The notes under the pieces were generated by a model. That model was not told the origin of the DNA, did no database searches, and saw only the letters and a list, made by a program, of their open reading frames with translations. Source: Bacteroidales bacterium (lineage in GTDB: Bacteria; Bacteroidota; Bacteroidia; Bacteroidales; F082). From it: a stretch of 64,000 nt of DNA. A program made the position numbers and the translations under genes. How positions within the stretch are numbered: the stretch's first letter is position 1; each line of letters starts with the position of its first letter. This document shows, in pieces, positions 43,249-52,385 of the stretch. Location of the stretch: positions 124,001 to 188,000 of the forward strand of contig JAKIVD010000003.1 in assembly GCA_021647205.1 (NCBI GenBank). Reading direction: 5' to 3'.

Positions 43249-44922
43249 ATGAATAAAATCAGCTTTCGGATAGTTCTGTTCTTTGTCTTACTAACGACAT
43301 ATAACATTGTACGTGCACAGGACAAAAACAATTTTGAACTTTCGAAAAACATTGAGATTTATATTGATGTGCTGCGGCAGTTGAACTTAAACTATGCCGA
43401 CGACATCAACCCGGGGGATTTGAACAAAACGGCCATCGATGCGATGCTCGACAAGCTTGACCCTTACACCGTTTACATTCCTGAATCACAGATTGAGGAT
43501 TTTGAGTTGATGACCAAAGGTGAATACGGCGGTATTGGTTCCCTCATTCAAAAACAGGGTGAATACGTAGTTATAACCGATCCCTACGAAGGCTTCCCGG
43601 CCCAAAAGGCAGGCTTAAGACCTGGTGACAAAATTATTGAAGTGGACGGAGAGTCGGCCGTCGGGAAAAACTCTGCTGTTGTCAGCGAGAAACTTAAAGG
43701 TACGCCGGGCACCAGCCTGACCCTTACCGTTCAGCCTTTTGGCGACAGCACCAACAAACAGGTGGAGATAGTAAGGCAAAAAGTAAAAATACCAAACATC
43801 CCCTACTACGGCATTGTTTCCAACAATATTGGCTACATCGCATTGTCGCAATTCAATCCCAATGCGGCCTCTGAAGTTAAAAAAGCCTTCCTCGACCTTA
43901 AATCGAACAATGACTTAAAGGGTATGATCATCGATCTGCGCGGAAATGGCGGGGGACTGCTCAGCGAAGCCGTCGGGATAGTGAATATTTTTGTCCCCAA
44001 AGGACAAACCGTGGTTACTACCAAGGGAAAGATTAGTGCCGAAGCCATGGTTCACCGCACCCGCAATAGTGCTGTAAACACAAAAATCCCACTGGCTGTG
44101 CTGGTCAATGACAACAGCGCATCGGCCTCTGAGATTGTGGCCGGGGCCATTCAGGACCTGGACCGGGGGATCATTGTCGGCGAACGGACTTTCGGGAAAG
44201 GGCTAGTCCAGAATGTGCTGCCCCTGCCCTTCAACGCAAAGCTGAAAGTTACCATTGCCAAGTACTACATCCCCAGCGGAAGATGTATCCAGGCCATCGA
44301 TTACTTCCACGAAAACGGAAACAGCAAAGCAGCCGTCGTCCCCGATTCACTTATTTCCTCATTTAAAACCAGGGCGGGCCGGACGGTGTATGACGGAGGG
44401 GGGATTGAACCCGACATCAAAGCCGAGCGAAAAGATTTCAGCCAAATTACCGCCGACTTATATGCCGGCAATTATATCTTTAATTATGCCAACCATTTTG
44501 CACGCGAACATCTGGAGATATTACCACCTGATCAGTTTGAAATTGACGATACCACTTTCGAGGACTTCAAAAAGTTCATCACCGATCAGGATTTTGACTA
44601 CTCGACCGAAACCGAGTCGCTGCTCAAGGATTTAAAAGGAAGCACCGAGAGGGAAAAGTATTACGATGCCTTGAAGGAACAATTGGACGAATTGTCACTT
44701 ATTTTAGCAGAAGAAAAAAAGCAGGACATCGATAAGTACAAAGATGAAATCAAGGAGCTGTTGTTGGTTGAGATTGTCAGTCGTTATTACTTCCAGAAAG
44801 GAAGAATAGAAGTTGCCTTAAAAGACGACCCCATTACCGCCAAGGCTGTCGAATACCTGACTCAGCCGGCCGAATATGCCTCCGTGTTGAAAGTTTCAAC
44901 TTCCGAGAACCGGAACGAATAG
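43249..44922 (+). CDS. S41 C-terminal processing peptidase
   Basis: 557 aa from the ATG at 43249; a start 13 codons up overlaps yidD and is rejected. Signal peptide MNKISFRIVLFFVLLTTYNIVRAQ. A PDZ domain (about 85-165; GEYGGIGSLIQKQGEYVV, AGLRPGDKIIEVDG) is followed by the S41 catalytic domain with LVNDNSASASEIVAGA (Ser nucleophile near 293) and FGKGLVQ (Lys base near 318). It is a periplasmic CtpA-type protease that trims C-termini. The extended helical C-terminus (about 410-557) is common in Bacteroidota members. Confidence 0.92.
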   Translation: MNKISFRIVLFFVLLTTYNIVRAQDKNNFELSKNIEIYIDVLRQLNLNYADDINPGDLNKTAIDAMLDKLDPYTVYIPESQIEDFELMTKGEYGGIGSLIQKQGEYVVITDPYEGFPAQKAGLRPGDKIIEVDGESAVGKNSAVVSEKLKGTPGTSLTLTVQPFGDSTNKQVEIVRQKVKIPNIPYYGIVSNNIGYIALSQFNPNAASEVKKAFLDLKSNNDLKGMIIDLRGNGGGLLSEAVGIVNIFVPKGQTVVTTKGKISAEAMVHRTRNSAVNTKIPLAVLVNDNSASASEIVAGAIQDLDRGIIVGERTFGKGLVQNVLPLPFNAKLKVTIAKYYIPSGRCIQAIDYFHENGNSKAAVVPDSLISSFKTRAGRTVYDGGGIEPDIKAERKDFSQITADLYAGNYIFNYANHFAREHLEILPPDQFEIDDTTFEDFKKFITDQDFDYSTETESLLKDLKGSTEREKYYDALKEQLDELSLILAEEKKQDIDKYKDEIKELLLVEIVSRYYFQKGRIEVALKDDPITAKAVEYLTQPAEYASVLKVSTSENRNE

Positions 44923-44937
44923 AAGCTGCCAAAACGC

Positions 44938-46641
44938 ATGATCAAATCCAACACAAATATCCACTCCCTGGCCTACTTTGTTACGCTCGTACTTGTTGCG
45001 ATGAGCCTCCCCCTGTCGAAGTTTGCCATGAGTGTAACGGAGTTTATGCTGCTGGGACTGTGGTTGTGGTCGGGGTTTTCGTTTCGGATTGTCTGGCGTT
45101 TCTTTAAAATCGGGGGTTTTCTCAAAGGGTTCCTTCATTTTTTAAGTTATTTCTTTCAGCTTGCCTACCACAACCTGGTCGAGAAATTCACCCTGTTTTT
45201 TAAAAACAGGGCCGCCCTGATCTTCTCGTCAATTTATTTCCTGCACCTTGTGGGGATGCTGCTTACTGCCGATTTCGATTACGCTCTGAAGGACTTGAGG
45301 ATCAAACTCCCTTTGTTGTTGTTTCCGGTGGTCTTTTCGTCAATGGAACAAATCGAATACAAGCGTCTCCGAATATTGATGCTAGCTTATTCGGCGGCAA
45401 TCTTTTCCGGTACACTCATCAGTATGGGAATTTTCTTTAAAGGCGAGTTGATTGATATTCGTGAAATTTCGCCATTTATTTCTTCCATCCGTTTCGGGCT
45501 AAACATCAGCTTTGCTTTTTTTGCTTTGCTGTATTTCATCTTCTTCGACAACTATTTCAAAATCTGGCACAAAATTGTGTTTACTGTGCTTGCCACCTGG
45601 TTTGTGGTTTTCCTCTTTATTCTTGAATCGGTTACCGCACTGGGTATTATCCTTGTTATCGGGGTTTCCTATTTAGTAGTTGAGCTTTTCAGAACACGTT
45701 ACTATTATCTAAAAACAGCTTTTATCGTTCTGGCTGTCGGTATCCCGCTCAGCTTGTTTTTGTACATCAGGCACACTGTTCAGCTTGCAACCCATGTGCC
45801 ACCGGTGAACTTTGAAGAACTGGACAAATATACTGCACTCGGGAATCCTTATTTAAACGACACTTCGCACAGTAATATTGAGGATGGACGATACATTGGC
45901 CTTTACATTAGTTACAAAGAACTGGCCGAAGCCTGGGCAAAACGGAGTGATTTAAGTATTGGTGATGCCACTTCAAACGGGCAAATCGTCAGGGAAACAC
46001 TGGTTCGTTATTTAACTTCAAAGGATTTGCGCAAAGATGCAGCAGGTGTGGAAGCCTTGACGGACCGGGACATTCATATGATAGAACAAGGGGTTGCCAA
46101 CTACAATTATTTAAAATATCCGGGGCTTCGTGTGCGAATCTTAAAAATCCTGATGGGTTATACCGTGTATAAAAAAACAGGCGACCCCAGCGGAAGTTCC
46201 GTCATGCAACGCATCGAATATTCGAAGGCGGCATTCGATTTAATCCGTGAACATTTTTGGCTGGGCGTTGGTACGGGCGACCTTGAAGATGCCCTGAACA
46301 GCCAATACAAAAAGATGGGTTCTGAATTAAAAATACGTTACCGCTTTCATGCCCACAACCAGTTCCTTGCCATTTTTATTGCTTTTGGCGTATTTGGTTT
46401 TTTGTGGTTTATTATTGCCCTGCTGTACCCACCCATTAAGATAAAACGGTTTGGGGATTACTTTTTCGTCACCTTTTTTCTGGTGGCCATTTTTTCGATG
46501 CTTTCGGACGACACCCTTGAAACGCAAGCCGGGGTTACCTTTTTTGCCTTTTTCTACACCTTCCTCCTTTTTGGGAAAAAGAACGATAATGCGCTGACAC
46601 AGTCTGGAAAGCCCGATAAACCAATTTCAGATAATAAATAA
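44938..46641 (+). CDS. O-antigen ligase (Wzy_C/WaaL-type) membrane protein
   Basis: 567 aa with about ten to twelve transmembrane helices. The Wzy_C region contains the long periplasmic loop with FDLIREHFWLGVGTGDLEDA (near 435) and the histidine motif RFHAHNQFLAIFIAFGVFGF (near 460-480) typical of O-antigen ligases. Such proteins attach surface glycans to lipid A-core or proteins at the periplasmic face. No other glycan cluster genes are nearby. It starts 15 bases after the S41 peptidase gene, so it is likely co-transcribed with it. Confidence 0.8.
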   Translation: MIKSNTNIHSLAYFVTLVLVAMSLPLSKFAMSVTEFMLLGLWLWSGFSFRIVWRFFKIGGFLKGFLHFLSYFFQLAYHNLVEKFTLFFKNRAALIFSSIYFLHLVGMLLTADFDYALKDLRIKLPLLLFPVVFSSMEQIEYKRLRILMLAYSAAIFSGTLISMGIFFKGELIDIREISPFISSIRFGLNISFAFFALLYFIFFDNYFKIWHKIVFTVLATWFVVFLFILESVTALGIILVIGVSYLVVELFRTRYYYLKTAFIVLAVGIPLSLFLYIRHTVQLATHVPPVNFEELDKYTALGNPYLNDTSHSNIEDGRYIGLYISYKELAEAWAKRSDLSIGDATSNGQIVRETLVRYLTSKDLRKDAAGVEALTDRDIHMIEQGVANYNYLKYPGLRVRILKILMGYTVYKKTGDPSGSSVMQRIEYSKAAFDLIREHFWLGVGTGDLEDALNSQYKKMGSELKIRYRFHAHNQFLAIFIAFGVFGFLWFIIALLYPPIKIKRFGDYFFVTFFLVAIFSMLSDDTLETQAGVTFFAFFYTFLLFGKKNDNALTQSGKPDKPISDNK

Positions 46642-46802
46642 CACCCAAAGTGAATTAGGTTGACGGGATCGCTAGAATGATTGTTGTTGTACCTTTAACC
46701 TGCTTGCCGGGCCGGTACAGTTTGCAGATATAAAAAAGACAGTTTTTAGGCTGTTGTCCCACTGTTCTTATAATTTGCTATTTTAGCAGGTAAATACCTG
46801 TT

Positions 46803-47312
46803 ATGAAAGTTAGACATATCCAGATTCATTTTGAAGAATACGCGGAAGGGGAACAACTTCCTCCGGCTGATTTGTCGCTGATAAATGAAGCCAGACAAGC
46901 AGTAAATACTTCTTACGCACCCTACTCGGAATTTCGGGTAGGTGCGGCAGTACTGCTTGAAAACGGGCTTGTGGTAAAAGGAAGCAACCAGGAGAATGCC
47001 TCCTACCCCCTGGGGCTTTGTGCCGAAAGGGTTGCCCTTTTCCATGCCAGCTCTGTTTACCCTGAGCTAAAAGTTGTGGCCATTGCCATTACTGCAAAAG
47101 CACAACATTTTATTACAACAACACCCATCACACCCTGTGGTGCCTGCCGGCAGGTGATGGCAGAAACGGAGAACAGGCAGGGTACGCCCATCCGGATTAT
47201 TATGCGCGGGCAACAGGGTGTTGCCCAAATAGTGAATGGGATTGGAAACCTGCTGCCACTGAGTTTTAAGGAGGAAAAACTAAAGAAAAAGCGGGAAAAG
47301 ACAAAGACTTAA
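46803..47312 (+). CDS. cdd: cytidine deaminase
   Basis: 169 aa. The zinc site is complete: LCAERVALFHA (Cys-Ala-Glu, near residues 74-84) and TPCGACRQVMAE (PCxxC, near 115-126). The N-terminal SYAPYSEFRVGAAVLLENG and the GSNQENASYPLG segment are typical. It deaminates (deoxy)cytidine to (deoxy)uridine in pyrimidine salvage. The C-terminal about 20 residues are strongly basic (KEEKLKKKREKTKT), an unusual tail. Convergent with infB. Confidence 0.92.
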   Translation: MKVRHIQIHFEEYAEGEQLPPADLSLINEARQAVNTSYAPYSEFRVGAAVLLENGLVVKGSNQENASYPLGLCAERVALFHASSVYPELKVVAIAITAKAQHFITTTPITPCGACRQVMAETENRQGTPIRIIMRGQQGVAQIVNGIGNLLPLSFKEEKLKKKREKTKT

Positions 47313-47386
47313 TGGCACATTTTCGTGATTAGCCGTAGTATTCTTAGCAGGCCTTCAGCTTATCCGTTTTCGACAGCCTTTCGCTG

Positions 47387-50356
47387 CTACCGGCTCACTT
47401 CCACTTCGGTGTAGCCTTCCACAATATCCCCGACTTTAATATCGTTGAAGTTTTCGATGTTTAGCCCGCATTCGTAGCCGGTTGCCACTTCTTTCACATC
47501 ATCTTTGAAGCGTTTGAGCGATCCCAGGTTTCCGGTGTAAACAACAATCCCATCCCTGATAACCCTTACTTTTGTGTTGCGTGTAACTTTTCCGTCGAGC
47601 ACATAACAACCGGCAATGGTTCCCACTTTGGTAATTTTAAAGGTTTCGCGGACCTCGATATTGCAGGTGATTTTTTCTTCCATTTTAGGTGCATGCATCC
47701 CTTTGATGGCATCAGTAAGTTCTTCGGTGGCCTGGTAAATAATGGAATACAGCCGGATGTCGATCTGCTCTTTTTCGGCCAGTTTTCGTGCCAGTGGTAT
47801 CGGCCGTACCTGGAACCCGATAATTATGGCATCGGAAGCAGAGGCCAGCATGACGTCAGATTCGGTAATGGCACCAACTGCCTTGTGGATGACGTTTACC
47901 TGCACCTCTTCTGTAGAAAGTTTCAGCAGTGCATCGGTCAGTGCTTCGATGGAACCGTCCACATCGCCTTTGACAATGATGTTGAGTTCTTTAAAATCGC
48001 CGATGGCCAAACGCCTTCCGATTTCATCGAGTGTGATGTGCTTTTGTGTCCTCAGGTTCTGCTCGCGCGTTAGCTGCAGTCGTTTGCTGGCCAGTTGTTT
48101 GGCTTCCTTCTCCTCCTTCATTATGTTGAAAACATCTCCGGCCTGTGGTGCAGCGGTCAGCCCAAGCATCACAACTGGTTGCGAAGGGCCAGCCTGGCTG
48201 ACCGGTTTATTTCTTTCGTTAAACATGGCCTTCACCTTACCAAAGACCGGTCCGGCCAGTACAATATCACCTTTTTTCATGGTGCCGTCCCGGACCAGTA
48301 AAGTGGCAACATAGCCCCTCCCCTTGTCGAGCAAAGCTTCGATTACCGTTCCTTTTCCCGGCTTATCCGGATTGGCTTTCAGGTCAAGCATCTCAGCTTC
48401 GAGCAATACCTTTTCGAGCAGGTCGGAGATGCCCATTCCGGTAATTGCCGAGATTTCCTGCGACTGGAATTTACCCCCCCAGTCTTCGACAAGAATGTTC
48501 ATTTGTGAGAGTTGGTCTTTGATTTTATCGGAATTGGCGCCTGGTTTGTCCATTTTGTTAAACGCGAAAACAATGGGGACCCCGGCAGCCTGGGCATGGT
48601 TGATGGCTTCTTTGGTTTGGGGCATCACACTGTCGTCGGCGGCAATAACGATAATCGCAATATCAGTAACTTTCGCCCCCCTGGCACGCATGGCCGTAAA
48701 GGCTTCGTGCCCCGGAGTGTCAAGAAATGTAACACTCTTGCCACTCTCTGTTACTACCTCGTAAGCACCGATGTGTTGGGTAATTCCCCCGGCCTCACCG
48801 GCCACAACGTTTTCTTTACGGATGTAGTCGAGCAGTTTTGTTTTACCATGGTCAACATGGCCCATTACGGTTACGATTGGTGCACGCCCGACCAAACTCT
48901 CCGGGTCGTCGGCTTCGTCCTCAATATCGAGGTTCTCAGAATCGTCAACACCCACAAACTCCACCTGGAAGCCAAATTCTTCAGATACCAGTGAGATTGT
49001 TTCCGCATCAAGCCGCTGGTTGATGGAAACAAACATCCCGAGTTGCATACAGATTTTAATAATTTCGTTGACCCCTACATTCATCATGCTGGCCAATTCG
49101 TTGGCTGTAACAAATTCGGTTACTTTCAGTATGCCTTTTTCTTCTTCCTGCCGTTGTATTTCTTCCTGCATGCTCTGCGACACGCTGTCGCGTTTTTGAC
49201 GGCGGTATTTGGAAGCTTTGGATTTTCCGCTTGGTGCCAGACGGGCCAGGGTTTCTTTTATTTGTTTTTGGATTTGCTCCTCGGTGAGTTCGGGTTTTGC
49301 CACTCTTTTACTACCTGGTCTGTCTTTTCTTCCCCTTCTTTCTCCAGCTCCCACAGCAGGGGGCACACCTGTTTGAGGCTTGGAACGGATTCGTTTTCTT
49401 TTTTTCTTTTGTCCTGACAGCTTATCGGAAGAGGAAGCTGCCGGTTTCCTCTTTTTGTGTTTAACTTCTAACGGCAAATCTATTTTATCAACCACTTTCA
49501 GGCCTGCCAGCTTTTCAACCTTTGTTTTAATAAAGTTGCTGTCCTTTTCTTTTTTGTCTACAGGGGGGGGGGCTTTTTCAGGCGCTTCCTTTGCCGGTTC
49601 TTTTTTTGCAGCTTCTTTATTAACCACCTCTTCTTTTTCTTTAAGCGGTGGTTCTTTTTCAGCAACTTTTGGTTTAGGGGCTTTCTCAACAGCCGCTTCT
49701 TTTTTGGCTTTTGCTGCTTTACTTCTTTTCGTTGGCCTTGTTTTCTGGTTCAGGCTGTCAAGGTCAACTTTGCCTACAACTTTCAGTTCACCTTTCTTTT
49801 CGTCTTTTTCCGCATCTGCTTTTCCACTGACAGGTACAGTAGTTTGCGCTTCCTCTTTTTCAGGTTTCTCTTCGGACTCAGGCAGGGGTTTTTCTGCTTT
49901 TTCTATAGTTTTCCCGACAGGGGCAGCGGTTTCTTCTTTTACAGGTTCTTGTTTTTCCGCTTCCGGGACGGTTTCCTTTTTCTTCGGTTCTTCAGTTTTT
50001 TCAACTTTTTTATCCGCCTTGGGCGAAGGGAAAGAAATACCAACCCCGGTGATGATCAATTCCTCCTGGAAGTTATCTTCAGGCTTCTTTTCCTCTTTAC
50101 TGAAGCTGTCGTCTTTAATGGAAATTGTCTCTTTTCCGACATACTCCAATTCCCGCTGGGCAGCAGCTTCCATGGCCTGCTTGTCTTCATAGAACTCATC
50201 AGTGAGCAGGCTGAACATTTCATCCGTCAGTTTGGTGTTCGGGTTGCGGTCAATAACAAAACCTTTCTCCGCCAGAAAACTAACGATCGTATCCCTGCCA
50301 ATATTGAATTCTTTCGCAGCTTTACTTAATCTGACTACCTTGGTTGTTCCTGTCAT
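47387..50356 (-). CDS. infB: translation initiation factor IF-2
   Basis: 989 aa. A long N-terminal region (about 1-400) rich in Lys, Glu, Ala and Pro is typical of Bacteroidota IF-2; it begins with the IF2_N domain ([20 protein letters not shown]). The GTPase domain carries G1 [14 protein letters not shown] (near 496), G3 [17 protein letters not shown] (near 540) and G4 FNKMDK (near 600). Domains II-IV follow to [20 protein letters not shown]-2 brings initiator tRNA to the ribosome. It lies 57 bases after nusA in the rimP-nusA-infB operon. Confidence 0.97.
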   Translation of the reverse strand: MTGTTKVVRLSKAAKEFNIGRDTIVSFLAEKGFVIDRNPNTKLTDEMFSLLTDEFYEDKQAMEAAAQRELEYVGKETISIKDDSFSKEEKKPEDNFQEELIITGVGISFPSPKADKKVEKTEEPKKKETVPEAEKQEPVKEETAAPVGKTIEKAEKPLPESEEKPEKEEAQTTVPVSGKADAEKDEKKGELKVVGKVDLDSLNQKTRPTKRSKAAKAKKEAAVEKAPKPKVAEKEPPLKEKEEVVNKEAAKKEPAKEAPEKAPPPVDKKEKDSNFIKTKVEKLAGLKVVDKIDLPLEVKHKKRKPAASSSDKLSGQKKKRKRIRSKPQTGVPPAVGAGERRGRKDRPGSKRVAKPELTEEQIQKQIKETLARLAPSGKSKASKYRRQKRDSVSQSMQEEIQRQEEEKGILKVTEFVTANELASMMNVGVNEIIKICMQLGMFVSINQRLDAETISLVSEEFGFQVEFVGVDDSENLDIEDEADDPESLVGRAPIVTVMGHVDHGKTKLLDYIRKENVVAGEAGGITQHIGAYEVVTESGKSVTFLDTPGHEAFTAMRARGAKVTDIAIIVIAADDSVMPQTKEAINHAQAAGVPIVFAFNKMDKPGANSDKIKDQLSQMNILVEDWGGKFQSQEISAITGMGISDLLEKVLLEAEMLDLKANPDKPGKGTVIEALLDKGRGYVATLLVRDGTMKKGDIVLAGPVFGKVKAMFNERNKPVSQAGPSQPVVMLGLTAAPQAGDVFNIMKEEKEAKQLASKRLQLTREQNLRTQKHITLDEIGRRLAIGDFKELNIIVKGDVDGSIEALTDALLKLSTEEVQVNVIHKAVGAITESDVMLASASDAIIIGFQVRPIPLARKLAEKEQIDIRLYSIIYQATEELTDAIKGMHAPKMEEKITCNIEVRETFKITKVGTIAGCYVLDGKVTRNTKVRVIRDGIVVYTGNLGSLKRFKDDVKEVATGYECGLNIENFNDIKVGDIVEGYTEVEVSR

Positions 50357-50413
50357 AAATTTTTTTTCGTGTATCGAACTGTTTCGACTTGGAAACAGGT
50401 AAAAATACTATTT

Positions 50414-51649
50414 TTATTCAAACTCAGCATTCAGTATCCTGAGGACTTCCTGAATGGTCTTTTCTTCCAGGTCCGTTCTCGAAACAAGATCTTCCGGGTC
50501 AAGTTCCAAAACACTTTTCGCCGTATCGCAACCGATTTTTTGCAATTCCTTAATGATCCATTCGTCAATTTCATCGGTAAATTCGGTCAGGTCAACATCT
50601 TCAACATCGGTATCAGAATCACGGTAAACATCAATTTCATAGCCGGTAAGCTGGCCTGCCAGCCTGATGTTAAACCCGCCTTTTCCGATGGCCAGCGAAA
50701 CCTGGTCGGGTTTCATATAAACTTCTGCCCGCTTGCTTTCTTCGTCAACCTTGATGGAAGTAACTTTTGCAGGCGACAAAGCCCGTTGAATCAGCAAAGG
50801 GGTGTTGTTGGTAAAATTAATCACGTCGATGTTTTCATTTTTTAATTCGCGCACGATTCCGTGAATCCGCGATCCTTTCATGCCCACGCAGGCACCTACC
50901 GGATCGATACGGTCGTCGTAGGATTCGACAGCTATTTTTGCCCGTTCACCGGGAACGCGCACTATCTTTTTAATGGTAATCAGGCCGTCGTAAATCTCGG
51001 GCACTTCGGCCTCGAACAAACGTTCCAAAAAGACCGGGTCGGTGCGTGAAATAATAATGACCGGAGAGTTGTTGCGCATGTCAACTTTTGAAACCACCGC
51101 CCTGATGTTGTCGCCTTTACGGTAGTAGTCCGATGGGATTTGTTCTGACTTCGGAAGCAGCAGTTCGATACCTTCGTCGTCAAGCACAAGGATTTCTTTT
51201 TTCCAAACCTGGTAAACTTCCCCGGTGATGATGTCGCCGACGCTTTCCTTATATTTCTTGTAAATATTGTCTTTTTCGTATTCCAGAATCCTGGAAACAA
51301 GATTTTGGCGGATTGATAAGATTTCGCGGCGGCCAAAATCGGCCAAAGAAACCTGCTTTGCAAATTCATCGCCCACCTCAAAATCGGGTTCGATTTTGAT
51401 TGCATCCGAGAAAGCAATCTGTAAATGTTCGTCTTCCACTTCACCATCTTCCACAATTTCACGGTAGTGCCATATCTCGAGATCGCCTTTGTCGACATTC
51501 ACAATAATGTCGAAATTGGCCTCTTCGCCAAACTTTTTCGTCAGCAAACTGTGGAAAACATCTTCCAGTATCCGCATCAGGGTTTCCCTGTCAATGTTTT
51601 TGAAGTCCTTAAACTCCGAAAAGGTTTCGACTAAATTAATATGCTCCAT
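50414..51649 (-). CDS. nusA: transcription termination/antitermination factor NusA
   Basis: 411 aa. N-terminal NusA domain (MRILEDVFHSLLTKKFGEEA), S1 domain (SVGDIITGEVYQVWKKEILV, near 135), and tandem KH domains with VGACVGMKGSRIHGIVREL (near 250-268) and LAIGKGGFNIRLAGQLTGY (near 320). A C-terminal helical domain follows with LDPEDLVSRTDLEEKTIQEV. NusA binds RNA polymerase and modulates pausing and termination. Second gene of the rimP-nusA-infB operon, just downstream of a tRNA-linked terminator hairpin. Confidence 0.97.
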   Translation of the reverse strand: MEHINLVETFSEFKDFKNIDRETLMRILEDVFHSLLTKKFGEEANFDIIVNVDKGDLEIWHYREIVEDGEVEDEHLQIAFSDAIKIEPDFEVGDEFAKQVSLADFGRREILSIRQNLVSRILEYEKDNIYKKYKESVGDIITGEVYQVWKKEILVLDDEGIELLLPKSEQIPSDYYRKGDNIRAVVSKVDMRNNSPVIIISRTDPVFLERLFEAEVPEIYDGLITIKKIVRVPGERAKIAVESYDDRIDPVGACVGMKGSRIHGIVRELKNENIDVINFTNNTPLLIQRALSPAKVTSIKVDEESKRAEVYMKPDQVSLAIGKGGFNIRLAGQLTGYEIDVYRDSDTDVEDVDLTEFTDEIDEWIIKELQKIGCDTAKSVLELDPEDLVSRTDLEEKTIQEVLRILNAEFE

Positions 51650-51671
51650 TTTTTATTTTATTTCACTTTTT

Positions 51672-52133
51672 TCAAAAAATTACCAGACCTTTGGTTTGGT
51701 TGATTTCGTCCATCGGTATCCGGACACTTGGCCCGGTTTCCATTTTTTTACTTTTTTTATTTTTCCTGATTAGCTCTTCTTCAATTTCAATGGAATCTTC
51801 ATCAGCACTTTTGAGTTTTCCGCGTTTGATGCCCCCACCCTTTAACAAGATTTCGACTGCCCTGCCCACATTTTTTTTGTACTGCCGCAGGTTAATATAA
51901 GGATAATCGATGCCGGCGGTTGACACTTTGAGCTCAAAATCCTCTACATCCCGGTCGAAACTGTTTTCAATAAACCGGCTCAGTTCCACACAATGGTCAA
52001 TAGTAACACCTGCATCGCCATCAATAACAACCTGAATCTGGTTGCCCGTTCCCACTTTCACAAAGACAACAAACCTGTCAGTTCCTTTCAGGCAATCTGT
52101 TGCTAACTGCGTTATCTGGCGTTCATTAATCAT
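51672..52133 (-). CDS. rimP: ribosome maturation factor RimP
   Basis: 153 aa from the ATG at 52133; the longer frame to 52256 runs through tRNA-Gln and is rejected. RimP features: VVIDGDAGVTIDHCVELSRF (near residues 32-50), ENSFDRDVEDFELKVSTAGI with the conserved 'FELxVSTAGID' (near 62), and the C-terminal SH3-like domain (KRGKLKSADEDSIEIEEEL). RimP helps mature the 30S subunit. First protein gene of the operon; the ATG is 11 bases after the tRNA-Gln terminator stem, so it likely depends on read-through. Confidence 0.93.
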   Translation of the reverse strand: MINERQITQLATDCLKGTDRFVVFVKVGTGNQIQVVIDGDAGVTIDHCVELSRFIENSFDRDVEDFELKVSTAGIDYPYINLRQYKKNVGRAVEILLKGGGIKRGKLKSADEDSIEIEEELIRKNKKSKKMETGPSVRIPMDEINQTKGLVIF

Positions 52134-52144
52134 GTTCAATAAAA

Positions 52145-52164
52145 GAGGGGACTGCCGTCCCCTC
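52145..52164 (-). terminator. hairpin between tRNA-Gln and rimP
   Basis: GAGGGGAC (52145-52152) and GTCCCCTC (52157-52164) form an 8-bp GC-rich stem. On the minus strand it is followed by TTTTATT and, 11 bases past the stem, the rimP ATG. Likely tRNA-Gln terminator that also controls read-through into rimP-nusA-infB. Confidence 0.75.
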
Positions 52165-52184
52165 ACTCCTTTCTCCTTAAATTG

Positions 52185-52255
52185 TTGTCCGACAAGGGTT
52201 CGAACCTTGACCGGCAGAACCAAAATCTGCAGTGCTACCATTACACCATCGGACA
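52185..52255 (-). tRNA. tRNA-Gln (anticodon TTG)
   Basis: 71-base cloverleaf: acceptor TGTCCGA / TCGGACA, D-arm GTGTAATGGTAGCAC, anticodon stem-loop GCAGATTTTGGTTCTGC (TTG), T-arm CAAGGTTCGAACCCTTG. CCA is not encoded. It opens the rimP-nusA-infB region. Confidence 0.95.
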
Positions 52256-52264
52256 ATCGGGGTG

Positions 52265-52293
52265 CAAAGATACTGTATTTTTCAAAAATGCAA
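52265..52293 (-). promoter_or_regulatory. promoter of tRNA-Gln (and probably rimP-nusA-infB)
   Basis: Minus strand: TTTG at 52291-52294, an 18-base spacer, then TATCTTTG (52265-52272). One of the best promoter matches in the window, starting about 5 bases before the tRNA. No other promoter is visible before rimP. Confidence 0.65.
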
Positions 52294-52385
52294 ACCTTAA
52301 TGTTAAAATACTTAAATTTTAAAAATTCGGTACTGCGAAAAGTTTTATTTTCGCTGTCTGTATAAAATATTCAACACACTTCCTC

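Noticed and set aside
49380-50192. 270-aa plus-strand open frame opposite infB
   Set aside because: It mirrors the Lys/Glu/Ala-rich N-terminal region of IF-2; composition is Ser/Phe-rich low complexity and there are no motifs or start signals.
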